Source: Hymenobacter profundi (GTDB lineage Bacteria; Bacteroidota; Bacteroidia; Cytophagales; Hymenobacteraceae). Taken from it: a DNA stretch of 34,074 bases. Shown here in pieces: positions 7,064-15,318 of this stretch (position 1 is its first letter; the number at the start of each line of letters is the position of its first letter). The stretch spans positions 1 to 34,074 of the forward strand of contig NZ_JAHWGL010000053.1 of NCBI RefSeq assembly GCF_019334315.1, given 5' to 3'. The notes beneath the pieces are model-generated. The model was not told where the DNA came from. It ran no database searches and saw only the letters and a list, made by a program, of their open reading frames with translations. Made by a program: the position numbers and the translations under genes.

Positions 7064-9799
7064 ATGTCGCATAAGCTACTCGTCTTTCTGATTGGGCTGC
7101 TCCTGGTTTCGGCCCTGGGCTCCTATGTGTATTATCGCCATACTGTGGCGGCCGTGCCCGTAGACCCCTGGACGCTGGTGCCCGACGACGCGGCGCTGGT
7201 GCTCACCACCGACGACCACCCCACGCTGGTGCGCCACTTGCAGGAAAGCCAGCTTTGGGACAACCTCACGGCCGTGCGTTACTTCCAGCAAGTAGAAGAC
7301 AACCTAACGCTAGCCGATAGCCTGGTAGGGGGGCGCAACGTAGTGCTGCGTTTCCTGGGCCACAAGCGGGTGTTCACCTCTGTGCACGTCACGGCGCCGG
7401 GCACGTTCGATGTGCTGTTTCAGGTGCCCGTTGCCACCGTGCGCGAGTACCGGCAAGTGCGGGCTCTGGAAGACGCCCTGCGCCGCGATGCGCGCTACCA
7501 AGTCAGCACGCGCACGTTTCACGACAACCAGCTCGTGACCATTCAGCAGCGTGGCAACGGCACCAGTCTCACCTACTTCAACTACCGCAACCAATTGCTC
7601 ATCAGCGCCAACCCGACGTTGGTAGAAGCCGTGGTGCTGCGCCTGGAACACCCCGATGCCCCCACAGTAGCCGCCGATTTTCAGAACACCGACTACCTGA
7701 ACATGCCCAATACCGATGCTACCCTGCTGGTGAACTACCGGCGGCTGCCGCAGCTCCTGGGTGTGTTTTTCAGGTCGGAGCTGGAAGGCGACCTGACGGC
7801 TTTCACCAGCCTGAGTCGCAACGGCATGCTGGGTATTCGATTGGCGGGCAATAAGGTGATATTGAGTGGATTCAGTAATCCCGAAATTGCCCGAGGCTCG
7901 TTGCACCAGCGCTTGCGCGGGCAGCCGACGCAACGCCTGCAAATGGCCGAGGTGCTTTCGCTGCGCACGGCGCTGCTGGTACACATGGGGGTAGGGCCGG
8001 CCAGCGTACTGCGCGACCCTCATCCCCTTGATACCGACTCGTTGAGCCAGCTTACGCAGCCGTTGCTCGATAGCCTGGCCGGGCAGTTCTCGCGCGAAGT
8101 GGCCCTGTGCTACTTGGCAGCTCCGTCGGCGCGAGCGGTGCCGGGCAAGCTGGCGCTGGCGTACTGTGCTACCCCCGACCGCGCTGGTATCCTATTGGGG
8201 CAGTTGCGCCGGGCTACGGGAACTACGCCGTCGTTTGAGCGGGTAGGGCCGTATCAGATGTACCAAACCGGCGTGCCCGAGCTGCCGGCCCGGTTGTTAG
8301 GGCCGCAGTTCTCCAATTTTGGGCAGCCCGTGATGACGCAGGTAGGCAACTACGTGGCCTTCGGAACCGATGCGGCTACCCTGCGCACCTGGCTGACGGA
8401 CATAGCCGCCCGCGAGGTGTGGAGCCGCTCGCCGGTGCAGGTAGCTTTTTTGCAGGAAACCGCTTCAATGACTCGCCTGAGCGTACTGCTGGACATGCGC
8501 AACGCCTGGAACTTGCTACTGCGTGCCGCCGTGGAAGACCGTCGGGCAGGCCTACTGCGCAACGAGAACCTGTTCAAGCGCTTTCCGCAGATTGCTTTTC
8601 AGTGGGTGCCTGCCACCAATGAAAACGATACGACTGCGCAGTACTTCACGCAGTTTTTGCTACGCCATCCAGCTATTGGGCCGGCGGTGTCGCAGGCACA
8701 GGGCGCCAACGGCAACGACGCTGTGCTTACCTTCAAGACAGCCCTTGCCTCGGGGCCGGCGCTGGTGGCCGTGCCGGGCACTCGCAATGCTGGTGTGCTG
8801 GTGCAGGACGCAGCCCAAGTGCTGCACTACGTAACGCCCGAAAATGTGGTGGCGTGGTCCGATTCGCTGCCGGGGCCGCTGGTGCAGCCTATTCAGCGGC
8901 TGCGGCGCGACGGCAGCAATCAGCACCTACTGCTAACGCCTACCCAGTTGCATCTGCTGAACGAGCGCGGGACAGAAGCGCCACATTTCCCCTTCAATCT
9001 TCCTGATACCGTGCAGGCTACGGGGCTGGTGGCCTCACCTCCCGTAGGCAATACCGCCACGCGCCTGCTGGTGCTGGGGGGCGGCAACAATCTGTTTTTG
9101 TATGATACCAACGGGCAGCCCTACGCTGGCTGGCAGCCCAAGCGCGTAGAGTTCAGTCTGGCCGGCGAGCCGCAGTACCTAAGCATAAACGGCCGCGACA
9201 TCATTGTGGTGCCGTTGGAAAACGGATATGTCTACGCCTACGATGCGCAGGGCGGGCTCTACCCTGGTTTCCCCATCAGCATGGGAGCACGGCTGCAAAG
9301 CGGTGTGTTTGTGGAGCAGGGCGCCACGCTACGCCGCACCCGCCTGACGATGGTAACCCAGCACGGCGAACGGGTGACGTTTGCGCTCAGTGGCGAGATT
9401 GTGAGCCGGAGCCGGGTGGCTACCTGGAGCCGTACTTCCATTTTTCGCCTGATTCCTGATCAGAACAATGCCACGTATGTGGTGGTACGGGAAGACGACC
9501 GCGGCCAGCTGGCAGTATTTAGCCCAGCGGGCCGGCAGTTGCTCAGTCGCCGATTCCTGACGTCGGGTATCAAGCCGGTGCAGTATTTCAACTTCAGCCA
9601 GAAACTTCAGGTGGTAGCCCTCTCTGAGCCCGGTCCCGGCAATGTGTATCTCTACGACACAGAAGGGCGCCTCATCGGCGGCCGCCCCTTCCCCAGCACT
9701 GCCCCCACCATCTCCCTCAATTACGATGCTACCCGTCGCGCCTACCAGCTCTACCGCGTATCCGGTTCTGAGTTGCACCGCACACTGGTGCCGTGGTAG
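7064..9799 (+). CDS. Large exported/anchored protein with DUF3352-like N-part and beta-propeller-like C-part
   Basis: Protein of 911 residues from the ATG at 7064. An in-frame TTG at 7025 lies inside the promoter and is rejected. Residues about 4-22 form a signal anchor (LLVFLIGLLLVSALGSYVYY). The N-terminal half begins PDDAALVLTTDDHPTLVRHLQ and resembles proteins annotated DUF3352, though I hold this loosely. The C-terminal 300 residues contain repeated blade-like units such as LLVLGGGNNLFLYDTNGQP, YVYAYDAQGGLYPGFPIS and NVYLYDTEGRLIGGRPF, typical of quinoprotein or FG-GAP-like beta-propellers. Function is unknown. It is monocistronic and ends at a very long hairpin. Confidence 0.82.
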   Translation: MSHKLLVFLIGLLLVSALGSYVYYRHTVAAVPVDPWTLVPDDAALVLTTDDHPTLVRHLQESQLWDNLTAVRYFQQVEDNLTLADSLVGGRNVVLRFLGHKRVFTSVHVTAPGTFDVLFQVPVATVREYRQVRALEDALRRDARYQVSTRTFHDNQLVTIQQRGNGTSLTYFNYRNQLLISANPTLVEAVVLRLEHPDAPTVAADFQNTDYLNMPNTDATLLVNYRRLPQLLGVFFRSELEGDLTAFTSLSRNGMLGIRLAGNKVILSGFSNPEIARGSLHQRLRGQPTQRLQMAEVLSLRTALLVHMGVGPASVLRDPHPLDTDSLSQLTQPLLDSLAGQFSREVALCYLAAPSARAVPGKLALAYCATPDRAGILLGQLRRATGTTPSFERVGPYQMYQTGVPELPARLLGPQFSNFGQPVMTQVGNYVAFGTDAATLRTWLTDIAAREVWSRSPVQVAFLQETASMTRLSVLLDMRNAWNLLLRAAVEDRRAGLLRNENLFKRFPQIAFQWVPATNENDTTAQYFTQFLLRHPAIGPAVSQAQGANGNDAVLTFKTALASGPALVAVPGTRNAGVLVQDAAQVLHYVTPENVVAWSDSLPGPLVQPIQRLRRDGSNQHLLLTPTQLHLLNERGTEAPHFPFNLPDTVQATGLVASPPVGNTATRLLVLGGGNNLFLYDTNGQPYAGWQPKRVEFSLAGEPQYLSINGRDIIVVPLENGYVYAYDAQGGLYPGFPISMGARLQSGVFVEQGATLRRTRLTMVTQHGERVTFALSGEIVSRSRVATWSRTSIFRLIPDQNNATYVVVREDDRGQLAVFSPAGRQLLSRRFLTSGIKPVQYFNFSQKLQVVALSEPGPGNVYLYDTEGRLIGGRPFPSTAPTISLNYDATRRAYQLYRVSGSELHRTLVPW

Positions 9800-9821
9800 A
9801 TATGAACTAGTGAGTGATAGT

Positions 9822-9941
9822 AAAAACCGTCTGTCATCCTGAGCTTGCGAAGGACCTTCTCACAGTAGAACGACTATCGTACCAACGACTCGTTCTACTG
9901 TGAGAAGGTCCTTCGCAAGCTCAGGATGACAGACGGTTTTT
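9822..9941. repeat. Dispersed hairpin element with perfect 52-bp arms, likely also a bidirectional terminator
   Basis: Left arm 9822-9873 and right arm 9890-9941 are exact reverse complements over 52 bp, around a 16-base loop. The core reads GTCATCCTGAGCTTGCGAAG then GACCTTCTCAC. The ends are AAAAACCGT and ACGGTTTTT, giving a U-tract on both strands. It separates the convergent propeller-like and corA genes. Four other copies or remnants occur at 1-47, 14175-14275, 20672-20935 and 33909-34027. Confidence 0.93.
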
Positions 9942-9979
9942 CACTTCACAACTTCACAAACTCACAACTTCACCTTTTA

Positions 9980-11191
<1,212 letters not shown>

Positions 11192-11291
11192 AAAAAGCAA
11201 AAAAGGAAAACGTACGGGTAAACTACGTAGGTAGGTTGGTAAAAGGTAAACTGTTGGCAAGATGCTACCTGTGGCGCTACCAGCGAACAGG

Positions 11292-11309
11292 CTGTCCACT
11301 TGCGGACAG
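11292..11309. promoter_or_regulatory. Upstream activator palindrome 1 (proposed NtrC-type regulator site)
   Basis: CTGTCCACTTGCGGACAG: perfect 6-bp arms CTGTCC and GGACAG. It matches 14 of 18 positions of the site at 14323-14340. It ends exactly 65 bp before the -24 element, the same distance as in the second copy. Assignment to the response regulator at 17867-19237 is inferred. Confidence 0.7.
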
Positions 11310-11339
11310 TTTTTAAACAGTTGACAAAACTGTGTTAAG

Positions 11340-11352
11340 ATGTAAATAATTG
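11340..11352 (+). promoter_or_regulatory. Conserved AT-rich block in efflux promoter 1
   Basis: ATGTAAATAATTG matches 12 of 13 bases of ATGTAAATTATTG at 14371-14383 and sits in exactly the same register between the palindrome and the -24 element. It could be a bending-protein (IHF/HU-like) site or a second regulator contact. Confidence 0.55.
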
Positions 11353-11373
11353 TATAATAGGTATTTATAAGTT

Positions 11374-11390
11374 TGGCTTGGCGCTTGGCT
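11374..11390 (+). promoter_or_regulatory. Sigma-54-like -24/-12 promoter of the adaptor-TolC unit
   Basis: TGGCTTGGCGCTTGGCT aligns with TGGCACGCGGCTTGGCT upstream of the ATPase gene: the same 17-bp length, identical TGGC at -24 and identical CTTGGCT at -12. Consensus RpoN promoters are TGGCAC-N5-TTGCW; the -12 here reads TTGGCT, one base off. The ATG lies 36 bp downstream. Confidence 0.65.
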
Positions 11391-11425
11391 ATCAGTACGG
11401 GAAACACCCTTTATCCCGTACAAAA

Positions 11426-12676
11426 ATGGACAGAGCTATATCATCTGCTACGCAGCGGCAGCGTCACTGGCGGCTCGGCCTATGGTTGGTGGCCGCGGTG
11501 GTGGCCGTGGGCGCGGCCCTGGTAGCCTTTCGCACGGTGCTGCAACCCAGCATTCGCCGCCCCGAAATCCTGACGGCCACCGTGGACACCGGTCCTGTGG
11601 AGGCGTCGTTAACGGCCGCGGGCCTACTCATTCCCGCCCACGAAGCTGTGCTCACCAGCCCTATCGCCAGCACCGTGCGGCGTGTGGTGCGGCAGGTAGG
11701 GCAACCCGTGCAGCCCGGCCAGCCCATTCTGGAGTTAGACAAGGAGTTGACCGCCACGGAGCTGGCCAAGCTGGAAGATGCCCAGCAACAAAACCGCAAC
11801 AAGCACGACCAACTGCGCCTGACGCTGGAGCGCGCCCTCAACGATTTGCAGTCGCAAGAACAGGTGCAGCGCGTGAAGGTAGGCAGCCTGCAATCGGCCC
11901 TGCGCGACGAGCAGTACCTACTGAAAATAGGCGGCGGCACCGCCGAAAGTGTGCGTCAGGCTGAATTGAACCTAAAGGTAGCCCAACTGGAACTGCGCCG
12001 CTTGCAGGAGCAAATTGGCAACCAGCGCCGCGCCAACGCCGCCGATGTGCGCGAGCTGGGCTACACCATGCAAATGCAGCAGCGTAGCATTGCGGAGTTG
12101 GCCGGCAAGCTCACCCAGGCCGACATCAGCAGCCCCCGGCCGGGCGTGCTCACCTGGGTGAACGAAGACCTGGGCAGCACCGTGCGCCAGGGCGACGTGC
12201 TGGCCCGCGTGGCCGACCTGAGCAGCTTTCGGGTGCGCGCCACCATTGCCGACACCTACGCCGGCCAGCTGAGCCCCGGCGGCGCCGTAGTGGTGCGCCT
12301 CAACAACGACACCGACCTGCGCGGCACCATCGGTACCATCAGCCCCGCCGCCGACAAAGGGGTAGTCACCTTCTACGCCCAACTGGCCCAGGACCACCAC
12401 CCCGACCTGCGCCCCAACCTACGCGCCGACGTGTTTGTGGTGACCAAAGCGCACCCCAAGGCCGTGCGCGTGAAAAACGGCCCCTTCTACCAAGGCGGCC
12501 GCGAGCAGCCGGTATTTGTGGTGAAAGACGGTTGGGCCGAGCGCCGCCAGGTGCGCTTCGGCGACAGCAACTTCGACTACGTGGAGGTAATAAGCGGCCT
12601 GCGCCCCGGCGAGCAAATCGTGCTCAGCGACATGAAGGAACACCAAGACACGCCGCGCCTGCGGATAACGGAGTAG
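11426..12676 (+). CDS. Periplasmic adaptor (membrane fusion) protein of an ABC efflux pump, MacA/HlyD-like
   Basis: Protein of 416 residues from the ATG at 11426. The frame is open to 11378, but that would place the start inside the promoter. A single membrane anchor (about 16-38, GLWLVAAVVAVGAALVAF) is followed by the lipoyl half-motif ASLTAAGLLIPAHEAVLTSP. A long coiled coil (about 105-230, rich in Leu, Gln, Arg and Glu) comes next, then the second lipoyl half (ISSPRPGVLTWVNEDLGSTV) and beta-barrel/membrane-proximal domains. It bridges the ABC permeases to the outer-membrane channel. The TolC gene begins 5 bp after its stop. The ATPase and permeases lie in the next unit under a matching promoter. 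Confidence 0.92.
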   Translation: MDRAISSATQRQRHWRLGLWLVAAVVAVGAALVAFRTVLQPSIRRPEILTATVDTGPVEASLTAAGLLIPAHEAVLTSPIASTVRRVVRQVGQPVQPGQPILELDKELTATELAKLEDAQQQNRNKHDQLRLTLERALNDLQSQEQVQRVKVGSLQSALRDEQYLLKIGGGTAESVRQAELNLKVAQLELRRLQEQIGNQRRANAADVRELGYTMQMQQRSIAELAGKLTQADISSPRPGVLTWVNEDLGSTVRQGDVLARVADLSSFRVRATIADTYAGQLSPGGAVVVRLNNDTDLRGTIGTISPAADKGVVTFYAQLAQDHHPDLRPNLRADVFVVTKAHPKAVRVKNGPFYQGGREQPVFVVKDGWAERRQVRFGDSNFDYVEVISGLRPGEQIVLSDMKEHQDTPRLRITE

Positions 12677-12680
12677 AAAA

Positions 12681-14138
12681 ATGAGAAAAATAACCTCACC
12701 CCCCAGCCTGCTGGTATTGTTTCTCCTGCTACTCGGCTCCCTACCCTTGCGCGCTCAAACCCTCACGCTGCCTGGTGTCATCGGCGCGGCGCTAAAGGAG
12801 TCGGCGGTGGCGGGGCAGGCCGCTACCACCCGCGAAACCAGCTATTGGCAGTACCGCACGTATCAGTCGAACTACCGGCCGCAGCTGGCCTTGCAGGGCA
12901 CGGTGCCCAACTTCAGCCGCGTGATTACGCCCGTAGTGCAGCCCGACGGCACCATTGAATTTCAGGCCGTGCGCCAGAACTATTCCACCCTGGGTCTTAC
13001 CCTGAGCCAGGCCATCGGTCCTACAGGCGGCTCGGTGTACGTAACCTCCGAGGCTCAGCGCTTCGACGATTTCAATCGCAATACCCGCCTCTACAACAAC
13101 CAGCCCTTCAGCCTAGGCCTCACGCAGCCGCTGGGGCGTTACAACGCCCTGCGTTGGGCGCGCCGCATCGAGCCGCTGCGCTACCAGGAAGCCAGCCGGC
13201 AGTTTGTGGAGGAACGTGAAACCATTGCTCAGCGCATCACGGAGCTGTATTTTGACGTGCTGCTGCAACAAGTGAATGCCCGCGTAGCCACCCAAAACGC
13301 CCAGGCCAATGCTGAGCTGCTGCGCCTGGGTAGGGAACGGCAACAGCTCGGGCGCCTGTCGCAAAACGACTTGCTGCTGCTGGAATTGAACCTGCTCCGC
13401 TCGCGCCAGGCGCTGGTGCAAGCCCGCCTTGATGCTCAGCAAGCCGCCGTGGGCCTACAAAGCTACACCGGCCTGCGCGCCGATACGCTCCTGCTCGCGG
13501 TGCCCGTCGTAGCGCCGCGTCCGGTGGTGGCTCCTGCTCAGGCGCTAGCCTACGCCCGCCAATACCGCGCCGCACCGCTGGCCTTCCGGCGGCGCTTACT
13601 GGAGGCCGAAAGCGAGGTAGCCCAGGCGCGGGGAACCACGGGGTTTGTGGCTACTCTACAGGCCAATGTGGGTTATACCAATAGTGCGCAGGACTTCTGG
13701 CGCACTTACCATCAGCCGCAGCAACAGCAGCAAATTAGTCTGGGCTTTGCGCTACCGGTGGTGGACTGGGGTAGGCAAAAATCGGTGCGGAAAACGGCCG
13801 AGTTGAGCCGCCAGCAGGTAGCCCTCACGGTAGCCCAGGAGGAGCTAACCTTTGAGCAGAGCATCACCACGCAGGCCGCGCAACTCGGTGGCCTGCACGA
13901 GCAGTTAACCCTGGCCGCCCAGGCCGACACCCTGGCCCAGCAGCGCTACGATATTGCCCAGGCTACCTACAAGGTTGGCCGCATCAGCCTCACCGACCTC
14001 AACATTGCCCTTGCGGAAAAAGACCAGGCTAAGCGCGCCTACATTGCGGCCCTGCGCGCCGCTTGGGTGGCGCACTATCGCCTGCGCGCCCTCACGCTGT
14101 ATGATTTTGAGCAAGAACAGCCGCTGGCGCGGGAGTAG
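12681..14138 (+). CDS. TolC-family outer-membrane efflux protein
   Basis: Protein of 485 residues with a signal peptide (1-25, ...LPLRAQ). It shows the two-fold repeated long-helix organisation of the OEP family: amphipathic helices rich in Gln, Ala, Leu and Arg (for example residues about 180-250 and 370-460), with beta-strand segments such as YSTLGLTLSQAIGPTGGSVYV between them. It forms the trimeric outer-membrane duct of the tripartite pump. Immediately behind the adaptor in the same operon. The last gene before a hairpin-type repeat that may end the transcript. Confidence 0.92.
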   Translation: MRKITSPPSLLVLFLLLLGSLPLRAQTLTLPGVIGAALKESAVAGQAATTRETSYWQYRTYQSNYRPQLALQGTVPNFSRVITPVVQPDGTIEFQAVRQNYSTLGLTLSQAIGPTGGSVYVTSEAQRFDDFNRNTRLYNNQPFSLGLTQPLGRYNALRWARRIEPLRYQEASRQFVEERETIAQRITELYFDVLLQQVNARVATQNAQANAELLRLGRERQQLGRLSQNDLLLLELNLLRSRQALVQARLDAQQAAVGLQSYTGLRADTLLLAVPVVAPRPVVAPAQALAYARQYRAAPLAFRRRLLEAESEVAQARGTTGFVATLQANVGYTNSAQDFWRTYHQPQQQQQISLGFALPVVDWGRQKSVRKTAELSRQQVALTVAQEELTFEQSITTQAAQLGGLHEQLTLAAQADTLAQQRYDIAQATYKVGRISLTDLNIALAEKDQAKRAYIAALRAAWVAHYRLRALTLYDFEQEQPLARE

Positions 14139-14174
14139 CGGAAAGGTCATGATAAAAACGACACCAACAATGGC

Positions 14175-14275
14175 TGTCATCCTGAGCTTGCGAAGGACCT
14201 TCTCACGACAAAACGATAGCCGCGCCAATGACTTGTCCTACCGTCATAAGGTTCTTCGCTGCACTCAGGATGACA
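14175..14275. repeat. Diverged copy of the dispersed TCATCCTGAG hairpin
   Basis: Outer arms TGTCATCCTGAG (14175-14186) and CTCAGGATGACA (14264-14275) pair perfectly. The left continues CTTGCGAAGGACCTTCTCAC like the copy at 9841-9862, while the right arm (GGTTCTTCGCTGC) has diverged. It lies between the TolC stop and the second efflux promoter. The rest of the 349-bp gap (14139-14487) holds the promoter elements listed separately. Confidence 0.85.
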
Positions 14276-14322
14276 ATCTAGGAAAGATGGTGATAAATAC
14301 TGGGTTGATGAATCCGAACAAC

Positions 14323-14340
14323 CTGTTCGTTTGCGGACAT
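14323..14340. promoter_or_regulatory. Upstream activator palindrome 2
   Basis: CTGTTCGTTTGCGGACAT, 14 of 18 identical with the site at 11292-11309. Here the palindrome is less perfect (TGTTC against GGACA), so this may be the weaker site. Ends 65 bp before the -24 element. Confidence 0.65.
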
Positions 14341-14370
14341 ATTTTAGCAAGCGCATTTTATGAATGGCGA

Positions 14371-14383
14371 ATGTAAATTATTG
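14371..14383 (+). promoter_or_regulatory. Conserved AT-rich block in efflux promoter 2
   Basis: ATGTAAATTATTG, in the same register relative to palindrome and -24 box as ATGTAAATAATTG at 11340-11352. The surrounding bases otherwise differ between the two promoters, so the match is not due to overall duplication. Confidence 0.55.
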
Positions 14384-14404
14384 ATAATAAAAACTTTACG
14401 TGAA

Positions 14405-14421
14405 TGGCACGCGGCTTGGCT
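14405..14421 (+). promoter_or_regulatory. Sigma-54-like -24/-12 promoter of the ATPase-permease-regulator unit
   Basis: TGGCACGCGGCTTGGCT. The -24 half TGGCACG is a perfect RpoN match; the -12 half is TTGGC rather than TTGCW. The ATG follows 67 bp downstream. Use by RpoN is supported by the sigma-54 activator encoded in the same unit. Confidence 0.72.
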
Positions 14422-14487
14422 ACTTCTATCAGAGACGAGCACCATGCTACATAAAACCGAACACTTCTTCCACCTTCGCCTACTTCT

Positions 14488-15216
14488 ATGAACCAGTTTC
14501 CTACCTCTGCTACCCAGCCAGCGCCGACAGTAGCCGCTGCTGAGGCCGTTATTCAGCTCACCGGCATCGAAAAGGTATACCAGACCAAAACCATCGAGAC
14601 GGTGGCCCTAAACCAAGTGAATCTGTCGATTCAGCGGGGCGAGTTTGTGTCGGTGATGGGGCCGAGCGGGTGTGGTAAGTCTACCTTGCTCAGCATCATG
14701 GGTTTGCTGGATGAGCCCACCAGCGGCACCGTCGCCATTGACGGCCGGTCGGTGACCAGCTACTCCGACCGGGAGCTGGCAAACCTGCGCAACCACAAAA
14801 TCGGGTTCGTGTTTCAGAGCTACCACCTCATCAACGACCTCTCGGTGCTCGACAACGTGGAGCTTCCCCTGCTCTACCGCAGCGGCGTGAGCGGAAAGGA
14901 GCGCCGTCAGCGCGCCCTGGCTGCCCTCGATACGGTGGGCTTGAGCGCCCGCACCCGGCACTTCCCTAGCCAGCTCTCGGGCGGGCAACGCCAGCGCGTA
15001 GCCATTGCCCGCGCCCTGGCTGGCCGGCCCGAAATCATCCTCGCCGACGAGCCCACCGGCAACCTCGACTCGGTGATGGGCGAGGAAATCATGGACCTAC
15101 TGCTGACCCTGAACCGCCAGCAGGGCGCCACTATCGTGATGGTAACGCACGACGAGCAGCAAGCCCTGAAAACCGAGCGCATTATCCGGTTTTTCGACGG
15201 CAGCCAGGTCAATTAA
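14488..15216 (+). CDS. ABC transporter ATPase, MacB/LolD-type
   Basis: ATPase of 242 residues. Walker A GPSGCGKST (58-66), Q-loop Gln110, signature LSGGQ (163-167), Walker B IILADEPT (183-190) with catalytic Glu188, and H-loop His221. GNLDS after Walker B is typical of the MacB/LolD/FtsE subclass that drives type-VII ABC permeases. It powers the two permeases encoded next and, with the adaptor and TolC upstream, forms a tripartite pump. First gene of the second sigma-54-like unit. A 27-bp inverted repeat follows the stop. Confidence 0.95.
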   Translation: MNQFPTSATQPAPTVAAAEAVIQLTGIEKVYQTKTIETVALNQVNLSIQRGEFVSVMGPSGCGKSTLLSIMGLLDEPTSGTVAIDGRSVTSYSDRELANLRNHKIGFVFQSYHLINDLSVLDNVELPLLYRSGVSGKERRQRALAALDTVGLSARTRHFPSQLSGGQRQRVAIARALAGRPEIILADEPTGNLDSVMGEEIMDLLLTLNRQQGATIVMVTHDEQQALKTERIIRFFDGSQVN

Positions 15217-15222
15217 ATGGTA

Positions 15223-15305
15223 AAATGGTGAGTAGTGAGATGGTGAGTTTGAAGAACAAACTGCGCCATTAGCACCATAACTCACCATTTTACTACCCAC
15301 CATTT
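15223..15305. repeat. Intra-operon inverted repeat (27-bp arms)
   Basis: Arms 15223-15249 and 15279-15305 pair with three mismatches. Each arm holds two ATGGTG-type words (AAATGGTGAGTAGT...ATGGTGAGTT). It fills the gap between ATPase and first permease. With no U-tract it is more likely an mRNA-processing or stability element than a terminator. Confidence 0.75.
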
Positions 15306-15318
15306 CACCTTTATTCTT

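Noticed and set aside
9942..9978. TTCACAACTTCAC tandem words as a possible CRISPR-like or short tandem array
   Set aside because: Only a few imperfect words, with no regular spacers and no cas genes. The same words near 50-80 suggest a common intergenic tail sequence.
11321..11326. TTGACA as an E. coli-type -35 box before the adaptor gene
   Set aside because: No matching TATAAT at the right spacing, and primary promoters of this phylum use TTTG/TAnnTTTG. The sigma-54-like element explains the region better.
11368..11375. TAAGTTTG as a Bacteroidota -7 box before the adaptor gene
   Set aside because: It matches TAnnTTTG but overlaps the -24 element, has no -33 partner at normal spacing and is not conserved in the paired promoter. 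Not excluded as a second promoter.
11192..11407. 72-residue N-terminal extension of CorA
   Set aside because: It would cover the upstream palindrome and the sigma-54-like promoter of the divergent operon, and it lacks similarity to CorA.
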